Shown piece after piece: positions 44,250-63,804 of a stretch of DNA of 64,000 nt (the first letter of the stretch is position 1; every line of letters starts with the position of its first letter). The notes under the pieces were generated by a model. The model searched no databases, was not told the DNA's origin, and worked only from the letters and a program-made list of their open reading frames with translations. The translations under genes were made by a program, and so were the position numbers. The DNA lies in NCBI GenBank assembly GCA_013339895.1, contig JABACO010000003.1, forward strand, positions 10,315,766-10,379,765, given 5' to 3'. The stretch comes from Ephydatia muelleri (Eukaryota; Porifera; Demospongiae; Spongillida; Spongillidae).

Positions 44250-44851
44250 ACCTTTGGGTGGTAGTGGTAGTTCTACGACCCTTCCAATACCGACTCCTTC
44301 TAGCTGCCTTAATGGTAGCTGAATTGCCCCTGTAATCCGCCTATTAGCAGCACGGTTCTCCTCGACGCCCTCTTGATATCGCTGCCTTTTAGCAGCACGG
44401 TTCTCCTCGACGCCCTCTTGATATCGCTGCCTTTTAGCAGCACGGTTCTCCTCGACGCCCTCTTGATATCGCTGCCTTTTAGCAGCACGGTTCTCCTCGA
44501 CGCCCTCTTGATATCGCTGCCTTTTAGCAGCACGGTTCTCCTCGACGCCCTCTTGATATCGCTGCCTTTTAGCAGCACGGTTCTCCTCGACGCCCTCTTG
44601 ATATCGCTGCCTTTTAGCAGCACGGTTCTCCTCAACGCCCTCTTGATATCGCTGCCTTTTAGCAGTACGCTTAGATACAGCATTTGCGTTGTAGGTGTCG
44701 CGTACAGAGGCCTTCTTCTTTTCAGGGTCGGCCTTCAGTGTAGCGCGCTCGGGCTTTAGCCTTGTTCTCTTGTGATAAAATATCTTCTCGTTTTTGGAGG
44801 TATTCCGCTCGTTGCTTAGATCTCTTCTTTTGATTACGCGAAGGCAATTTT
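44250..44851 (-). pseudogene. Helitron-family exon 1 of H4, start lost and frameshifted
   Basis: The family ATG is changed to TTG at about 44,848 (aaaaTTGccttcgcg). The 4 bp insertion also found in H3 is present without its compensating 2 bp partner, so reading stops after ARARYTEGRP. Downstream about seven perfect AKRQRYQEGVEENRA repeats (44,345-44,660) persist out of frame. Confidence 0.75.
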
Positions 44852-44932
44852 AGAAAAACAACTTCACTAGCCAAAGTAAGGTAACGACTAAACTGCGATA
44901 GGAACACCAAATAAATTTAGTGCCTGTTGGAG

Positions 44933-44940
44933 TATTTATA
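44933..44940 (-). promoter_or_regulatory. TATA box inside a perfect hairpin (H4)
   Basis: Minus-strand GGAGTATAAATACTCC, identical to H3. It is followed upstream by a (GAC)n tract at 45,149-45,173. Confidence 0.6.
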
Positions 44941-45406
44941 CTCCCTAAAATTATACATTTTATTAAGAACTTGCTAGATGGCCATAGAACTTGCAACAAA
45001 ATAGGGTATTTCTCGCTGTAGTTTCTTTCTAGATGTGATATGTGTCCAAATGACATGCTAGGATAACGTGCCGGTAAATTCTGAAGAGATTGGTACTATT
45101 GCCGTTCTTTAAAACCGTTCGTAGCTCGAGTTATACCTTTCTAAGGAAGACGACGACGACGACGACGACGACGAACAATTTTTTTGGGAGTGGGCACGAG
45201 AAGCAGGTTCTTTGTTTGTCTGGAAGCGCATAGTTTAATGACATGAAACTAGCATGAAAACGTAGATCTTGGTGTTGTCGTTCGATTGCTGCAACGAGAT
45301 AAGTGATCCGTTTCTCCGTTGTCCCTCCCGACGCGATTTAAATTTTTTAATGACATTCATCATTCCTCAATCAATCCTATATTGAACCTGCTGACACAGG
45401 TTCAGA

Positions 45407-45818
45407 TAGAAGTGTATCATCAGATAAGCTATTCGTCTATTCATCCCCCCCCCCCCCCCCCCTCCCCCCCCCTCAATCCATTGGTATGTTGAAATTACCT
45501 CCATGCACCACCCAGTCTCCACTATGGTAAACAGCTTTCTAGGAGCTCTTGTTAACAGCGAAGACAAAACTAAGAATTGGCTTTGCCAGTAACCTCAAAC
45601 ACTACACATGGAAGTCTCAATGGATCTGTGGATATATGATCAATTCATAGTAACCTTGACAGTTACAAACTACCCGGCAGTGAAATCTAGAAGTTAGTGC
45701 TGCCTTGTCTCTGCATTTCTATGGTATTTGGCACTAGTGCAGCCTTTTTGTTTTACTCATGCATCTTTTTTCGTTGTTGCCAATTGCTTGTATTCGTCTG
45801 ATACAAGTATGTGTCCTA
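45407..45818. other. Short unique spacer between H4 and H5
   Basis: No gene seen. It contains a C-run (45,446-45,472). Confidence 0.5.
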
Positions 45819-46814
45819 CAAGTAAATAAAAACATTCTCTAACGAGAAAGTTGTTGGTATATAGGATTGACCAATGGTGGTGTAAAAAGCATGGAAACAA
45901 GAGTGACAGAAATTTGACTGGAAAATTGAAATAGGCCTATATTTAGCACACTAACGTTGTAACAGTACATGCCTGAGTAATGGGCTAAATATAGGCCTAT
46001 TTCAATTTTCCAGTCAAATTTCTGTCACTCTTGTTTCCATGCTTTTTACACCACCATTGGTCAATCCTATATACCAACAACTTTCTCGTTAGAGAATGTT
46101 TTTATTTACTTGTTTCATAAGTTTTTTCCTCTGGCGTCTTTATAAGTGGTGATAAATTGATTTTAATTTACGAAAGGAGGGAGGGAGGTTAAAAATTTTA
46201 ATAATAGAAATGATAAGTATACGAGTTATTTATGTTATTCATTGTTCGGCCTTGTCCTCGTTTCCACCCTCTTCTATTAGCGCGGCGGCCTCGTTGTGGC
46301 CATGGGAGCCATGTGGGTGGTGGTGGCAGCGGCCAGGGGGGCAGCAGGCGAAGTGGTGGTGGGGCTAAATATAGGCCTCTTTGAATTTTCCAGTCAAATT
46401 TCTGTCACTCTTGTTTCCGTGCTTTTTACACCACGATTGGTCAATCCTATATACCAACAACTTTCTCGTTAGAGAATGTTTTTATTTACTTGTTTCATAA
46501 GTTTTTTCCTCTGGCGTCTTTATAAGTGGTGATAAATTGATTTAAATTTACGAAAGGAGGGAGGGAGGGAGGGAGGTTAAATTTTTTTAATAATAATGAT
46601 AAGTATACGAATTTTTTATGTAATTAACTGTTCTGCCTTGTCCTCGACCTCCTCGTCTTCTCCGGCGGCCTCGTTGTGGCCATGGGAGCATGCATGTGGG
46701 TGGTGGTGGCAGCGGCCAGGGGGGCAGCAGGCGAAGTGGTGGTGGGGGCACTGGTATAGGTGCCGGTGGTGGGGCTAGTGCTGGTAGCGGCGGGGGCCGC
46801 TCTGCCTGCTTCTG
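45819..46814 (-). mobile_element. Helitron-like copy H5, truncated by assembly gap
   Basis: It ends CTTG (caag at 45,819) next to host T on the minus strand. Palindrome P5 spans 45,819-46,112. It is followed by the GC-rich 3' unit, a half-palindrome arm (46,362-46,493) and a second 3' unit, the same tandem arrangement as H1. The rest is lost in the N run. Confidence 0.8.
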
Positions 46815-47814
46815 NNNNNNNNNNNNNNNNNNNNNNNNNNNNNNNNNNNNNNNNNNNNNNNNNNNNNNNNNNNNNNNNNNNNNNNNNNNNNNNNNNNNNN
46901 NNNNNNNNNNNNNNNNNNNNNNNNNNNNNNNNNNNNNNNNNNNNNNNNNNNNNNNNNNNNNNNNNNNNNNNNNNNNNNNNNNNNNNNNNNNNNNNNNNNN
47001 NNNNNNNNNNNNNNNNNNNNNNNNNNNNNNNNNNNNNNNNNNNNNNNNNNNNNNNNNNNNNNNNNNNNNNNNNNNNNNNNNNNNNNNNNNNNNNNNNNNN
47101 NNNNNNNNNNNNNNNNNNNNNNNNNNNNNNNNNNNNNNNNNNNNNNNNNNNNNNNNNNNNNNNNNNNNNNNNNNNNNNNNNNNNNNNNNNNNNNNNNNNN
47201 NNNNNNNNNNNNNNNNNNNNNNNNNNNNNNNNNNNNNNNNNNNNNNNNNNNNNNNNNNNNNNNNNNNNNNNNNNNNNNNNNNNNNNNNNNNNNNNNNNNN
47301 NNNNNNNNNNNNNNNNNNNNNNNNNNNNNNNNNNNNNNNNNNNNNNNNNNNNNNNNNNNNNNNNNNNNNNNNNNNNNNNNNNNNNNNNNNNNNNNNNNNN
47401 NNNNNNNNNNNNNNNNNNNNNNNNNNNNNNNNNNNNNNNNNNNNNNNNNNNNNNNNNNNNNNNNNNNNNNNNNNNNNNNNNNNNNNNNNNNNNNNNNNNN
47501 NNNNNNNNNNNNNNNNNNNNNNNNNNNNNNNNNNNNNNNNNNNNNNNNNNNNNNNNNNNNNNNNNNNNNNNNNNNNNNNNNNNNNNNNNNNNNNNNNNNN
47601 NNNNNNNNNNNNNNNNNNNNNNNNNNNNNNNNNNNNNNNNNNNNNNNNNNNNNNNNNNNNNNNNNNNNNNNNNNNNNNNNNNNNNNNNNNNNNNNNNNNN
47701 NNNNNNNNNNNNNNNNNNNNNNNNNNNNNNNNNNNNNNNNNNNNNNNNNNNNNNNNNNNNNNNNNNNNNNNNNNNNNNNNNNNNNNNNNNNNNNNNNNNN
47801 NNNNNNNNNNNNNN
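46815..47814. other. Assembly gap (1000 N)
   Basis: Exactly 1000 N, a conventional placeholder for a gap of unknown size. It falls in the GC-rich Helitron minisatellite, a likely cause of assembly failure. Confidence 0.99.
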
Positions 47815-47969
47815 AATGATGTGTAAAATATAATGACATCTGGAATACACGTTCATCGCGCGTTACGTCACGCATATCGCTCGGCCTGGATCATGTACAT
47901 GGAGGAGGATCACTATTGGTTGTTTTTTTTTTGTTTTTTTTTTTTCATTTCATCTTCGTCTTTTTTAAG

Positions 47970-50900
47970 CGTTAAGGAGGCCACCGACGCGGCAAACACA
48001 CTGATAAAAGGGCCATTCTGCTTCATCCAAACGAGCGAAGGGAAGGTGGTTTTAGTTGCACACGATCCTAACGAGAAGCCCGCCGTGGTAAATTTGAAAA
48101 AAGCAATAGCATCCGCATTTCAGGCCAACTTTAAGAACACGGCCCGCGAGGAGGAAGAAGACGCGCAGTCGAGACACATATCTCACTACAGGTGAGTCAT
48201 GCGGCACACTCACGTGACTCGTATCACTCACCTCTAAAAATCGATTGAAGCTTCTCTACCGCGGACGGTCCGAACACATTGACCATGCAGCGCACTGTTG
48301 TCCCAGATGACGTTATCGAAGCAACGACGGAAAGTATTCGAGGGAAATCGGTCGCTCTACGGAAGTCAGAGGAAGTCTCGTACAAAGACGGCGTTCTTCA
48401 GACCTCGAGCGGTGTCTCGACTATCAGCATAAAGAGGCCCGTACCGGTGGATGAAGAGCGGGGGTGGAGTAGTGCTCAGTTGAACGTTCAGAGCGCTGAG
48501 GGATACACGGACGAGGATGTTTGCGGCAGAGGAAGTTATACGCTGAAGTTGCAGAAATGCTACCCGAAGAATAGGTATTACAGTCGGAGGAGTACGAATA
48601 CGTCAGCTCTAGTTACAAGCCGCCTCGCAGCAGTGTACGAAAAAGGTATAGCCACTAATATATGCACGTACGCATGCACCATGCAGGTTAATAAACGAAT
48701 ACTTTAATTAACCAAAGGTTAAAGCGTGCATGATTGCGTGATTGATCGATTAACCAGGCATCAATTTTAGAACATATACATGTGTATGGAAATGTCATCC
48801 AAATGTTATAAAAATCCTTTGCGTTTACATCGTTATAACTTCCGAACGGTAAACGCTATCAACTTCCTATTTTTTACACTTCATACTACACCATAATGAT
48901 TTCTCTACGATAAAATACTTTTGGGGGTCTTGCACTTGCTCCGTGCCAGTATTACAACGTCCGATACCCCACAGGGTATGAACCCGTCATAACGTTCGGC
49001 AGGAGTAATCAAATCGCTTCAAATTCGTTTTGTAGGTAGAGGGGTCCTATAGCTATTGATTTATTCTGTTCGTTAATTTTCACTCTATCCGTTGCGGAGA
49101 TACAGGCGTGCAAAGTTTCTCGCTCGATTAGCGCAGGTAACCCTATAGTTCCATTCTCCCATCCGCTAATCACTTCCTTGTTCCGCCCATTCTCCACCTT
49201 AAACTAGCTACATGCATACACTTAGGCGTTCGCAACTCAGTGTCTGTTTGTTTTTTGTTGTTTTCTGAGTCTATACGGGTCAAAGAAGATGAGTTGTCAC
49301 TTCGTATGACGATCGTACCGAATTAACGTAACGGATCCAAGAGAATGGTTGTCAGCTAGCGCCTGACAGTTGTTGCCGCCTCCCACGACGCGGACGCATC
49401 ACGACGCGCGTAAGGAATTTTTTTTTTTTCCTACTCGCTCGCATCACCCTTCGGTACCTAGTAGTGTATTATAAAGCTTTCCCACATTTGCTTGCCGAAC
49501 TTCATTCCTGTCACGCCCATTCGGCTACATGCTATAACTTAGCTCACATAGCACGTGAACATACACTACGCACTTGCATTGTTACCTGCCACACTGTTTT
49601 TACAAAGCGTAGATTTACACACTTGCTAGTGCACCATTTCATCACACACATACACACACACACATACACACACACACACACACACATGCACACAGTCTGA
49701 GCTTAGTTGTTGACAAAGGGATGTTGGTAAAGGAATGAAGGCTGCACTTACAACTTTTTCAAAACATTGTGGCATTTATTATTATCAAGAACACTTTAGA
49801 CATAGTAAATGCATCATGATCAGGATGTGTTGGAGGCATATGCAACGATGAAGTTATTGGATGTACACTTCCAATCTCAAGTGAGGCTGAAGATTTCTCT
49901 TTGGTGAAGAGAATCAAGACATGCACAAGGCCCATCATGACAGAACAACGTCTCGGTGATTTAGCAATAATGGGTATGTGTTACAGTGAAAGAAAACCAA
50001 TAGACGAAGTCTGTGAAGAGTTTATCCAAGCATATCCAAGAGGAATGTTTCAGGCCTCTTTTTTTTTCTTCCGACAAACTCACTGCTCCATGAATCTCAA
50101 AGTTGTGGAGCTAGCTGTCCCATATAATACCAACCATTCAATGTTTATATTATTGTAGATAACACTCAGTGGTTCTATGCATTTAATCAAATTCAGCAAG
50201 GTTAATTACACAACTTGGTGCATTTACATACAAATATACTAACGTAAAGATTGAGAGTGCATATACAACACAGGGTAAATGTCATGTGACAGGCACGATG
50301 CTTTCTACATATACATGCATGCATGCAGTATGTGCATTCCACTTCGTTTGGTTTGAATAGTTACATACCTTCATGGATCATGTTGAAATTTGATACAAGA
50401 AGCCAATTTTTTGCATTTCCCATTTTCCATGCATCTCACCTAAAAACCTCCACATGGGAGCTGGTTTGCACATCCCATACACACACCCTCCCCCCTTTGT
50501 GACATCATCATCCTTCAATCCCCCTTTTCATACATTCCTGGATCCGCCACTGGGAAGGCGAGAGTGAATTGGCTGAAATGAAAAGAATTAGAGCATCAAT
50601 GCCATCAATGCGCCCGGTTTTAGCCCGGCTTCACGAGAATATGACAGATGTTCATTCAGGTATGTGAGATCTGGTTATGAATTGTAAGGCTCTTTAAATT
50701 AACACCAATAGTTATAATGTATTATTTTCTTAGAATAATGAAGTCCATCCAAATTCTGGATTAGAAAAATACCATTTATCAGTATTAGAATTATAACTGA
50801 GCAGCCAATATGAAAGTCCATGCAAATGCATGGCTGATGTGCAAATCAATGCTGAACCTGACTTCAATTTGTTTAAGTGGATTCGATAAAGCTTATCAGA

Positions 50901-53166
50901 GTCCACATTAATTGTGTCAAATCAGTCAGTTCACTTATTCAACACCATTATTAGGTGAATGTATCACTTTAAAAGCAACTTTTTCATGGATGACATAACC
51001 TATAACATTTCCACACTCAAGGCAATACAGTGAAACAGTTGATAATGTTGGAGTCTCAGCATGGACCTTTACCAGGATATGCAACAGCTCTTTCTGAGGT
51101 TGTGGATTACTTACAAAAGGTACGTCTAGAATATAAGCATCCGTCATTAACAAATCCAAATAAGCAGGCTTAAAATTGCATGTAAGGTGGCTTTTAAGAT
51201 GGCCTCATGTATGAAATGATATATGCCCTTTCAGCTCACTACTTCACGCGATGAAAATGATATGGAGATGAGAACTCTGCTTTACTCATTCATTGCAGCA
51301 GATGGAAGCATTAAATCACAAAAGGTACAATCGCATAGAGGAGGTGCACTATGCATCATATTAAAACACCACTATGCTTCACATTCATATCAGATGTTAG
51401 TTGAGGCCATTGAATCTTCAAAGAATCAGAAGGAAAGGAACACACTCACTGTCATATTAGCCTTTGTTCGCGGTGTTCACCCCGACATCCTTTCAGACAT
51501 CGAGGACCTCATCAAATCAAGCAACACGACCACCGACCCTTTGATCCTCGCTTACGGGTCACTGGCTTCTTCCCTGTCGTCACAGTTGCAGCTACGTGTC
51601 ATCCGGTTTTTGCACAGCAGGGTGAACCAAAACGACGAAGAGGCGCTTATCCACCTCATCCATTCGATGGGGAATACGGAGTCCAACCTTACAGAGAGGT
51701 TCCTTATTTCTACACTTGCACACAGTAATCCAAACGTTCGTCTGACAGCAATCTATGCCTTAAGATATTGCACTGTTTCACTGGATGTCCAACATGCATT
51801 GTTAAATATTCTTTACTCTGATCTATCTTCTGAGAAGGTTGTTGAAACGATACTACGCGCACTAATAGCTGGGACTGAATTTAACCTCCGCACAGACCCA
51901 GTGGTCATTGGTGAGCAGCTCTTCGAAGCACTTTTGACAGCCACAAAAGAAAGCATTGAACTGAGGGAAATGTTGGCACACTACGTTAAAATGCTCGGGC
52001 CAAGGTCTCCGAACGATTGGAAAATAATGCTGTTTCATTCCCACAGCAACCAACAGAAGAGAGGCACTACATGGAATGAGAACAACGACCTGTACAATGT
52101 GGTTCTAGACCTGGCCACCCGCAATAGTGATGTGAGATCCTATCCATTGAATAGAGCTTATCTCTGGGGGAAAAGTCACGGGATACCTCAGCTAAAGGTG
52201 GACACTGCATTTGGCATATTTGCAGGATTCGGCAGCAATGCGAATCCTTCAAGTTATAAGATGTTCACCAAGGCGGTTGCTCGAGGGTATGCCTTTGGCC
52301 AGACGAAGACCGCATTCGAAGCACTGTTGCAGAGCGAAAACAAGCCAGGCAGCAGCACTATTCAAAACAAAGTATACATCAGCATAGTGGGTAAAGTGTT
52401 AGTGGACAAGGGAAATGACATACCTAACTGCAAAGTCTGGACACTTCCAATGTACAGCAGTCCCACCTACAGCCTCCTACAATTTACTTACCAGATATTT
52501 ATTTACATCGGGTATCTTGAATTCTCAGTCAGTTTGTCTGCTCAATTCATCATCAACGCAAGCATCGGAGGTTGCTTAAGCGCATGCTCTTCCTGTCAGT
52601 GGTACCCTGATGCCCTCAATAGCGATAACTGCCACGGGGGGTGCAGCAGTATCTTTCATGGTAAGTCACTATACATGTACATCTTCCCTGCATCAATGTC
52701 CTGTATGCATTCAACACGCCAACGTGCAACTTAGGATATCGTGCGAAGCGGGATTGATCTTTCCGCAACCCTGGAATACAGGGTTGCTGTGGAGACAACG
52801 GGCAGCTACAGGCTCCTCACGGGACCACTCGAACTCTGTCTGAACCTGCTCCACGGGTGGCCAAACAACAGCATCAGTCTCTATGTCTACTACCAGACTA
52901 GCCGAATAAGATGGTGCAGAGTAGGACCCTTCCCTTTCGTAAGTGACGTATTAATTACAAAACGAGGATAAATATTGTATTATTAATACTCTGCCCAGTG
53001 ATGATACAAAAGTTCATCTTTTTTTCAGCCATGCGGGTTTCAATGGGGCGACAAACGCAGGGTGCCTGCGTTGTCAAAGGACTGGACACTGCCTAGCTCC
53101 GCCCTGAGCAGATTGTGGAGCAGTTGTGACCCATCAACATTGCAATGTCCCAAAATACCAGCTTAA
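47970..53166 (+). CDS. Vitellogenin-like large lipid transfer protein (5' end missing)
   Basis: Eight exons with consistent phases: 47970-48191, 48251-48645, 50558-50659, 51022-51119, 51235-52511, 52600-52660, 52735-52938 and 53029-53166, giving 831 codons. The first exon shown (VKEATDAANTLIKGPFCFIQ, NLKKAIASAFQ) matches the Vitellogenin_N/LPD_N lipoprotein domain. Exon 5 carries its helical superhelix (ILAFVRGVHPDILSDIEDLI, SNPNVRLTAIYALRYC). The end has RSGIDLSATLEYRV and a Cys/Trp-rich tail ending CPKIPA. The 52512-52599 intron is inferred because without it the last exons are out of frame. Family members carry lipid in secreted particles (vitellogenin, apoB) or load it in the ER (MTP). 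Length and single-module layout could suit an MTP-like or sponge-specific member. The signal peptide should lie upstream, in or before the N gap. Confidence 0.82.
48808..49690 (+). repeat. Diverged third copy of the inverted-repeat arm sequence
   Basis: Aligns with 11,660-12,545 in the same orientation (cataacttccgaacggtaaac; ggggtcttgcacttgctccg) and likewise ends in (CA)n at about 49,645-49,690. Differences and indels are frequent, unlike the near-identical arms at 11.6-18.5 kb. It lies in an intron of the lipid-carrier gene. Confidence 0.85.
49740..50552 (+). mobile_element. hAT-type transposon remnant
   Basis: 49,901-50,060 encodes MVKRIKTCTRPIMTEQRLGD followed by LAIMGMCYSERKPIDEVCEE, which resembles the C-terminal dimerisation domain of hAT-like transposases. 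The right end is attcctggatccgccactg at 50,534-50,552, the complement of a CAGTGGCGGATCCAGGAAT terminal repeat. The left end was not located. The element is an intron insertion in the lipid-carrier gene, and the next exon starts five bases after the terminal repeat. Confidence 0.6.
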
Positions 53167-54320
53167 CATGATGCAAATCAAAAGTGTACAGGTGTAAAAT
53201 AAAACATGAATACTATTCATCCGATCAATACTCTCAGCTATCACATTGCTCATTTTGTAACAGTGAACATGCTAGTACGCTAAATTGCTGTATCACATGA
53301 ACTTGTACACAATATGGCAGAACGATGAACCTCAGATGTCTGATGGCTAAAAAAAATAGCATGTACAATTTTTTTAAGGGCATGTTAAACAATGAAATGA
53401 TAGTTAAAAACCTTGACAAAGCTGGATGTATTTTAAAAGTCCAGATGATACATTGGTGTCTGCACATCTACACATACAGACACTCACACAAATGGCACAA
53501 CAGATTTAGTATTCACAAACATTATAAATAAATTGTAGGTCTGAGTAAAGCATTAGACTTGCATCCAGAGGAGCTCCCAGGACACTGGCTGGGGTGTTGG
53601 TGGCCACAATATCATCTGGAATGCTCAGCACAGTGCCATTGTGACCAATGAGGATAGCAAGAATGTCCCTGAACATTGGACGCAGGGTGCTGTCAGGATG
53701 CCTGAAGTATCGAGGACAGGAAGAGACAACCATAGAATTATTTTTAATAGGATAACACATGGATCGAAATGCGAAATGATGCACAAATCACAGGAAGCAA
53801 AGTCGTGTGAACAGTTGTGTGAGGGAAGGGATCTCATGCTACGTTACGAAAGACATGCGCGCGTGCAAGCATAGAGAGAGCACAGAGAGAGAATACTAAC
53901 CACTTACACCTGTACTGATAACGATGAGTTATGAGGACATTGCTACATTTATGTGTTGGGATTGCTATAATTTCACAGGAAGTACACTCAGATTAAATGT
54001 AGTCTATGCAGTACATGTACTTATACATGATTGCAGATAAGATGAGTTCAGGAATTAAGTACAGGTACTGTAGCAGCATGGCGGTCCACCCCACTGTTAA
54101 AACAAATTCTGGTACTTTCAAGATGCAAAGAATGCCCACCAAAATCTAACTTTTAATATGCATGAAAAATACTTCTGCTATTTAAAAACAACTTTATAAC
54201 AACTGTATTGGTACACCAGCAGGCCATCATCAGCTTGTTGACTGGATGAGAGCAGCCAGATGGGGGAGGGAGATGATAGCCAGAACTAACCCTCTGAGGA
54301 ACCTGTAATGCGTTACCAAA
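52302..54320. repeat. Tandem duplication, unit 1
   Basis: The unit contains the last part of lipid-carrier exon 5 through its final exon (+) and the last two kinase exons (-). It is homologous to unit 2 starting at 54,334 with the same gene order. The breakpoint is between gacatgtaagta and acgaagaccgcattc at about 54,333. Confidence 0.88.
53506..54302 (-). pseudogene. Orphan duplicate of the last two kinase exons
   Basis: Exon 54302-54217 (VPQRVSSGYHLPPPSGCSHP ... LMMACW) and exon 53701-53506 (HPDSTLRPMFRDILAILIGH ... SDLQFIYNVCEY, stop) are intact copies of the kinase C-lobe end, with splice sites retained. They lie beyond the complete copy in the adjacent unit, so they are either an orphan remnant or alternative terminal exons. 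Confidence 0.75.
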
Positions 54321-54333
54321 GACATGTAAGTAT

Positions 54334-55430
54334 ACGAAGACCGCATTCAAAGCACTGTTGCTGATGAGCAAAAACAAACCAGGCGGCAGCAGTATTCAAA
54401 CATAGTATACATCGGCATAGTGGGTAAAGTGCTAGTGGACAAGGGAAATGACATACCTAACTGCAAAGTCTGGACATATTTCCACTGTACAGCAGTTCCT
54501 GTCTATGACCTCATACAGTTTACTCACCAGATATTTATTTACATCGGGTATCTTGAATTCTTGGTCAGTTTTTCTGCTGAATTCGTCAACGCATGCGTCG
54601 GAGCTTGCTTAAGCGTATGCTCTTCCGTCAGTGGTACCCTGATGCCCTCAATAGCGATAACTGCCACGGGGGGTGCAGCAGTATCTTTCATGGTAAGTCA
54701 CTATACATGTACATCTTCCATGCATCAATGTCCTGTATGCCTTCAACACACCAACGTGCAAATTAGGATCTCGTGCGAAGCGGGATTGATCCTTCTGCAA
54801 CCCTGGAATACAGGGTTGCTGTGGAGGCAAAGGGCATGCAGCTACAAGCTCCTCACAGGACCACTCAAGCTGTGCCTGAACCTGCTCCACGGGTGGCCAA
54901 ACAACAGCATCAGTCTCTATGTCTACTACCAGACTAGCCGAATAAGATGGTGCAGAGCAGGACCCTTCCCTTTTGTAAGTGATGTATTACTTACAGGGTA
55001 AAGTAAAGAAGTTGTATTTGTTAACTCTTTCGGGGCAAAGCCAATTATTCCGGTACACATGTTGTGCAAAAAAAAGTGTTGCGCGTTGCAGGAAAACGTA
55101 GTTAGCAACAGCATACACTATGTGAGGAAACAAACTGATCAATATGTTGTTGACTACAAAGTGTTAACTGTTTAGATAAACAGAGTGGCTTTAGTATAGC
55201 ACCTGTGATGCAATATTGCTCTGTTGCCCGTGAAAGAGTTAATACTCTGCCCAGCGATGATGCAAACAAAAGTTCATCTATTTTGCCATGCGGGTTTCAA
55301 TGGGGCAACAAACACAAGCCGCCTGCGTTGTCAAAGGACTGGACACTGCCTAGCTCCACCCTGAGCAGATTGTGGAGCAGCTAGTGACCCATCAAGATAG
55401 CAATGTCCCAAAATACCAGCTTAAACTTGA
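54334..55430 (+). pseudogene. Duplicate 3' end of the lipid-carrier gene
   Basis: Corresponds to 52,302-53,166. A 1 bp deletion and substitution (ATT CAA ACA TAG) create a stop at 54,403-54,405. The later exons (for example NLLHGWPNNSISLYVYYQTS at about 54,880-54,940) remain recognisable. It has no promoter or N-terminal exons. Confidence 0.82.
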
Positions 55431-55744
55431 TGCAAATTAAAGTGTACTGGTGTAAATATATTCACCTCAGCTATCACATTGCTCATTTTGTAACAGTGAA
55501 CATGCTAGTACATTAAAAAAGCTGTATCACATGAACTTGTACACAATATGGCAGAACAATAAACCACAAAGACATCTGATGATTAAAAATAGCATGTATA
55601 ATTGTATGGTGCATGTTGAACAATAAAAGACAGTTAAAAAAAATTACAAAGCTGGATGTATTTTAAAAGTCCAGATGATAGTGTGGTTACATTGGTGTCT
55701 GCACATCTACACACACAGACACTCACACAAATGGCACAACAGAT

Positions 55745-63800
<8,056 letters not shown>

Positions 63801-63804
63801 CTGT

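Larger units (their letters stand above)
42843..45406 (-). mobile_element. Helitron-like copy H4, complete ends
   Basis: The 5' end TCTGAACCTGTGTCAGCAGG (read on the minus strand from 45,406) is preceded by host A. The 3' end CTTG (caag at 42,843) is followed by host T. The interior is a mosaic: palindrome P4, H1-type GC-rich 3' unit (43,245-43,640), an intron segment matching H1 (43,650-43,880), an intron segment matching H3 (44,030-44,250), exon 1 and promoter. The conserved exon 2 block is absent. Confidence 0.82.

Noticed and set aside
46624-47875. ORFs of 350-410 codons across the N run
   Set aside because: They consist almost entirely of unknown bases.
52512-52599. Apparent frameshift near the end of lipid-carrier exon 5
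   Set aside because: An 88 bp GT-AG intron restores the frame, and the same sites exist in the duplicate copy, so no mutation is needed.
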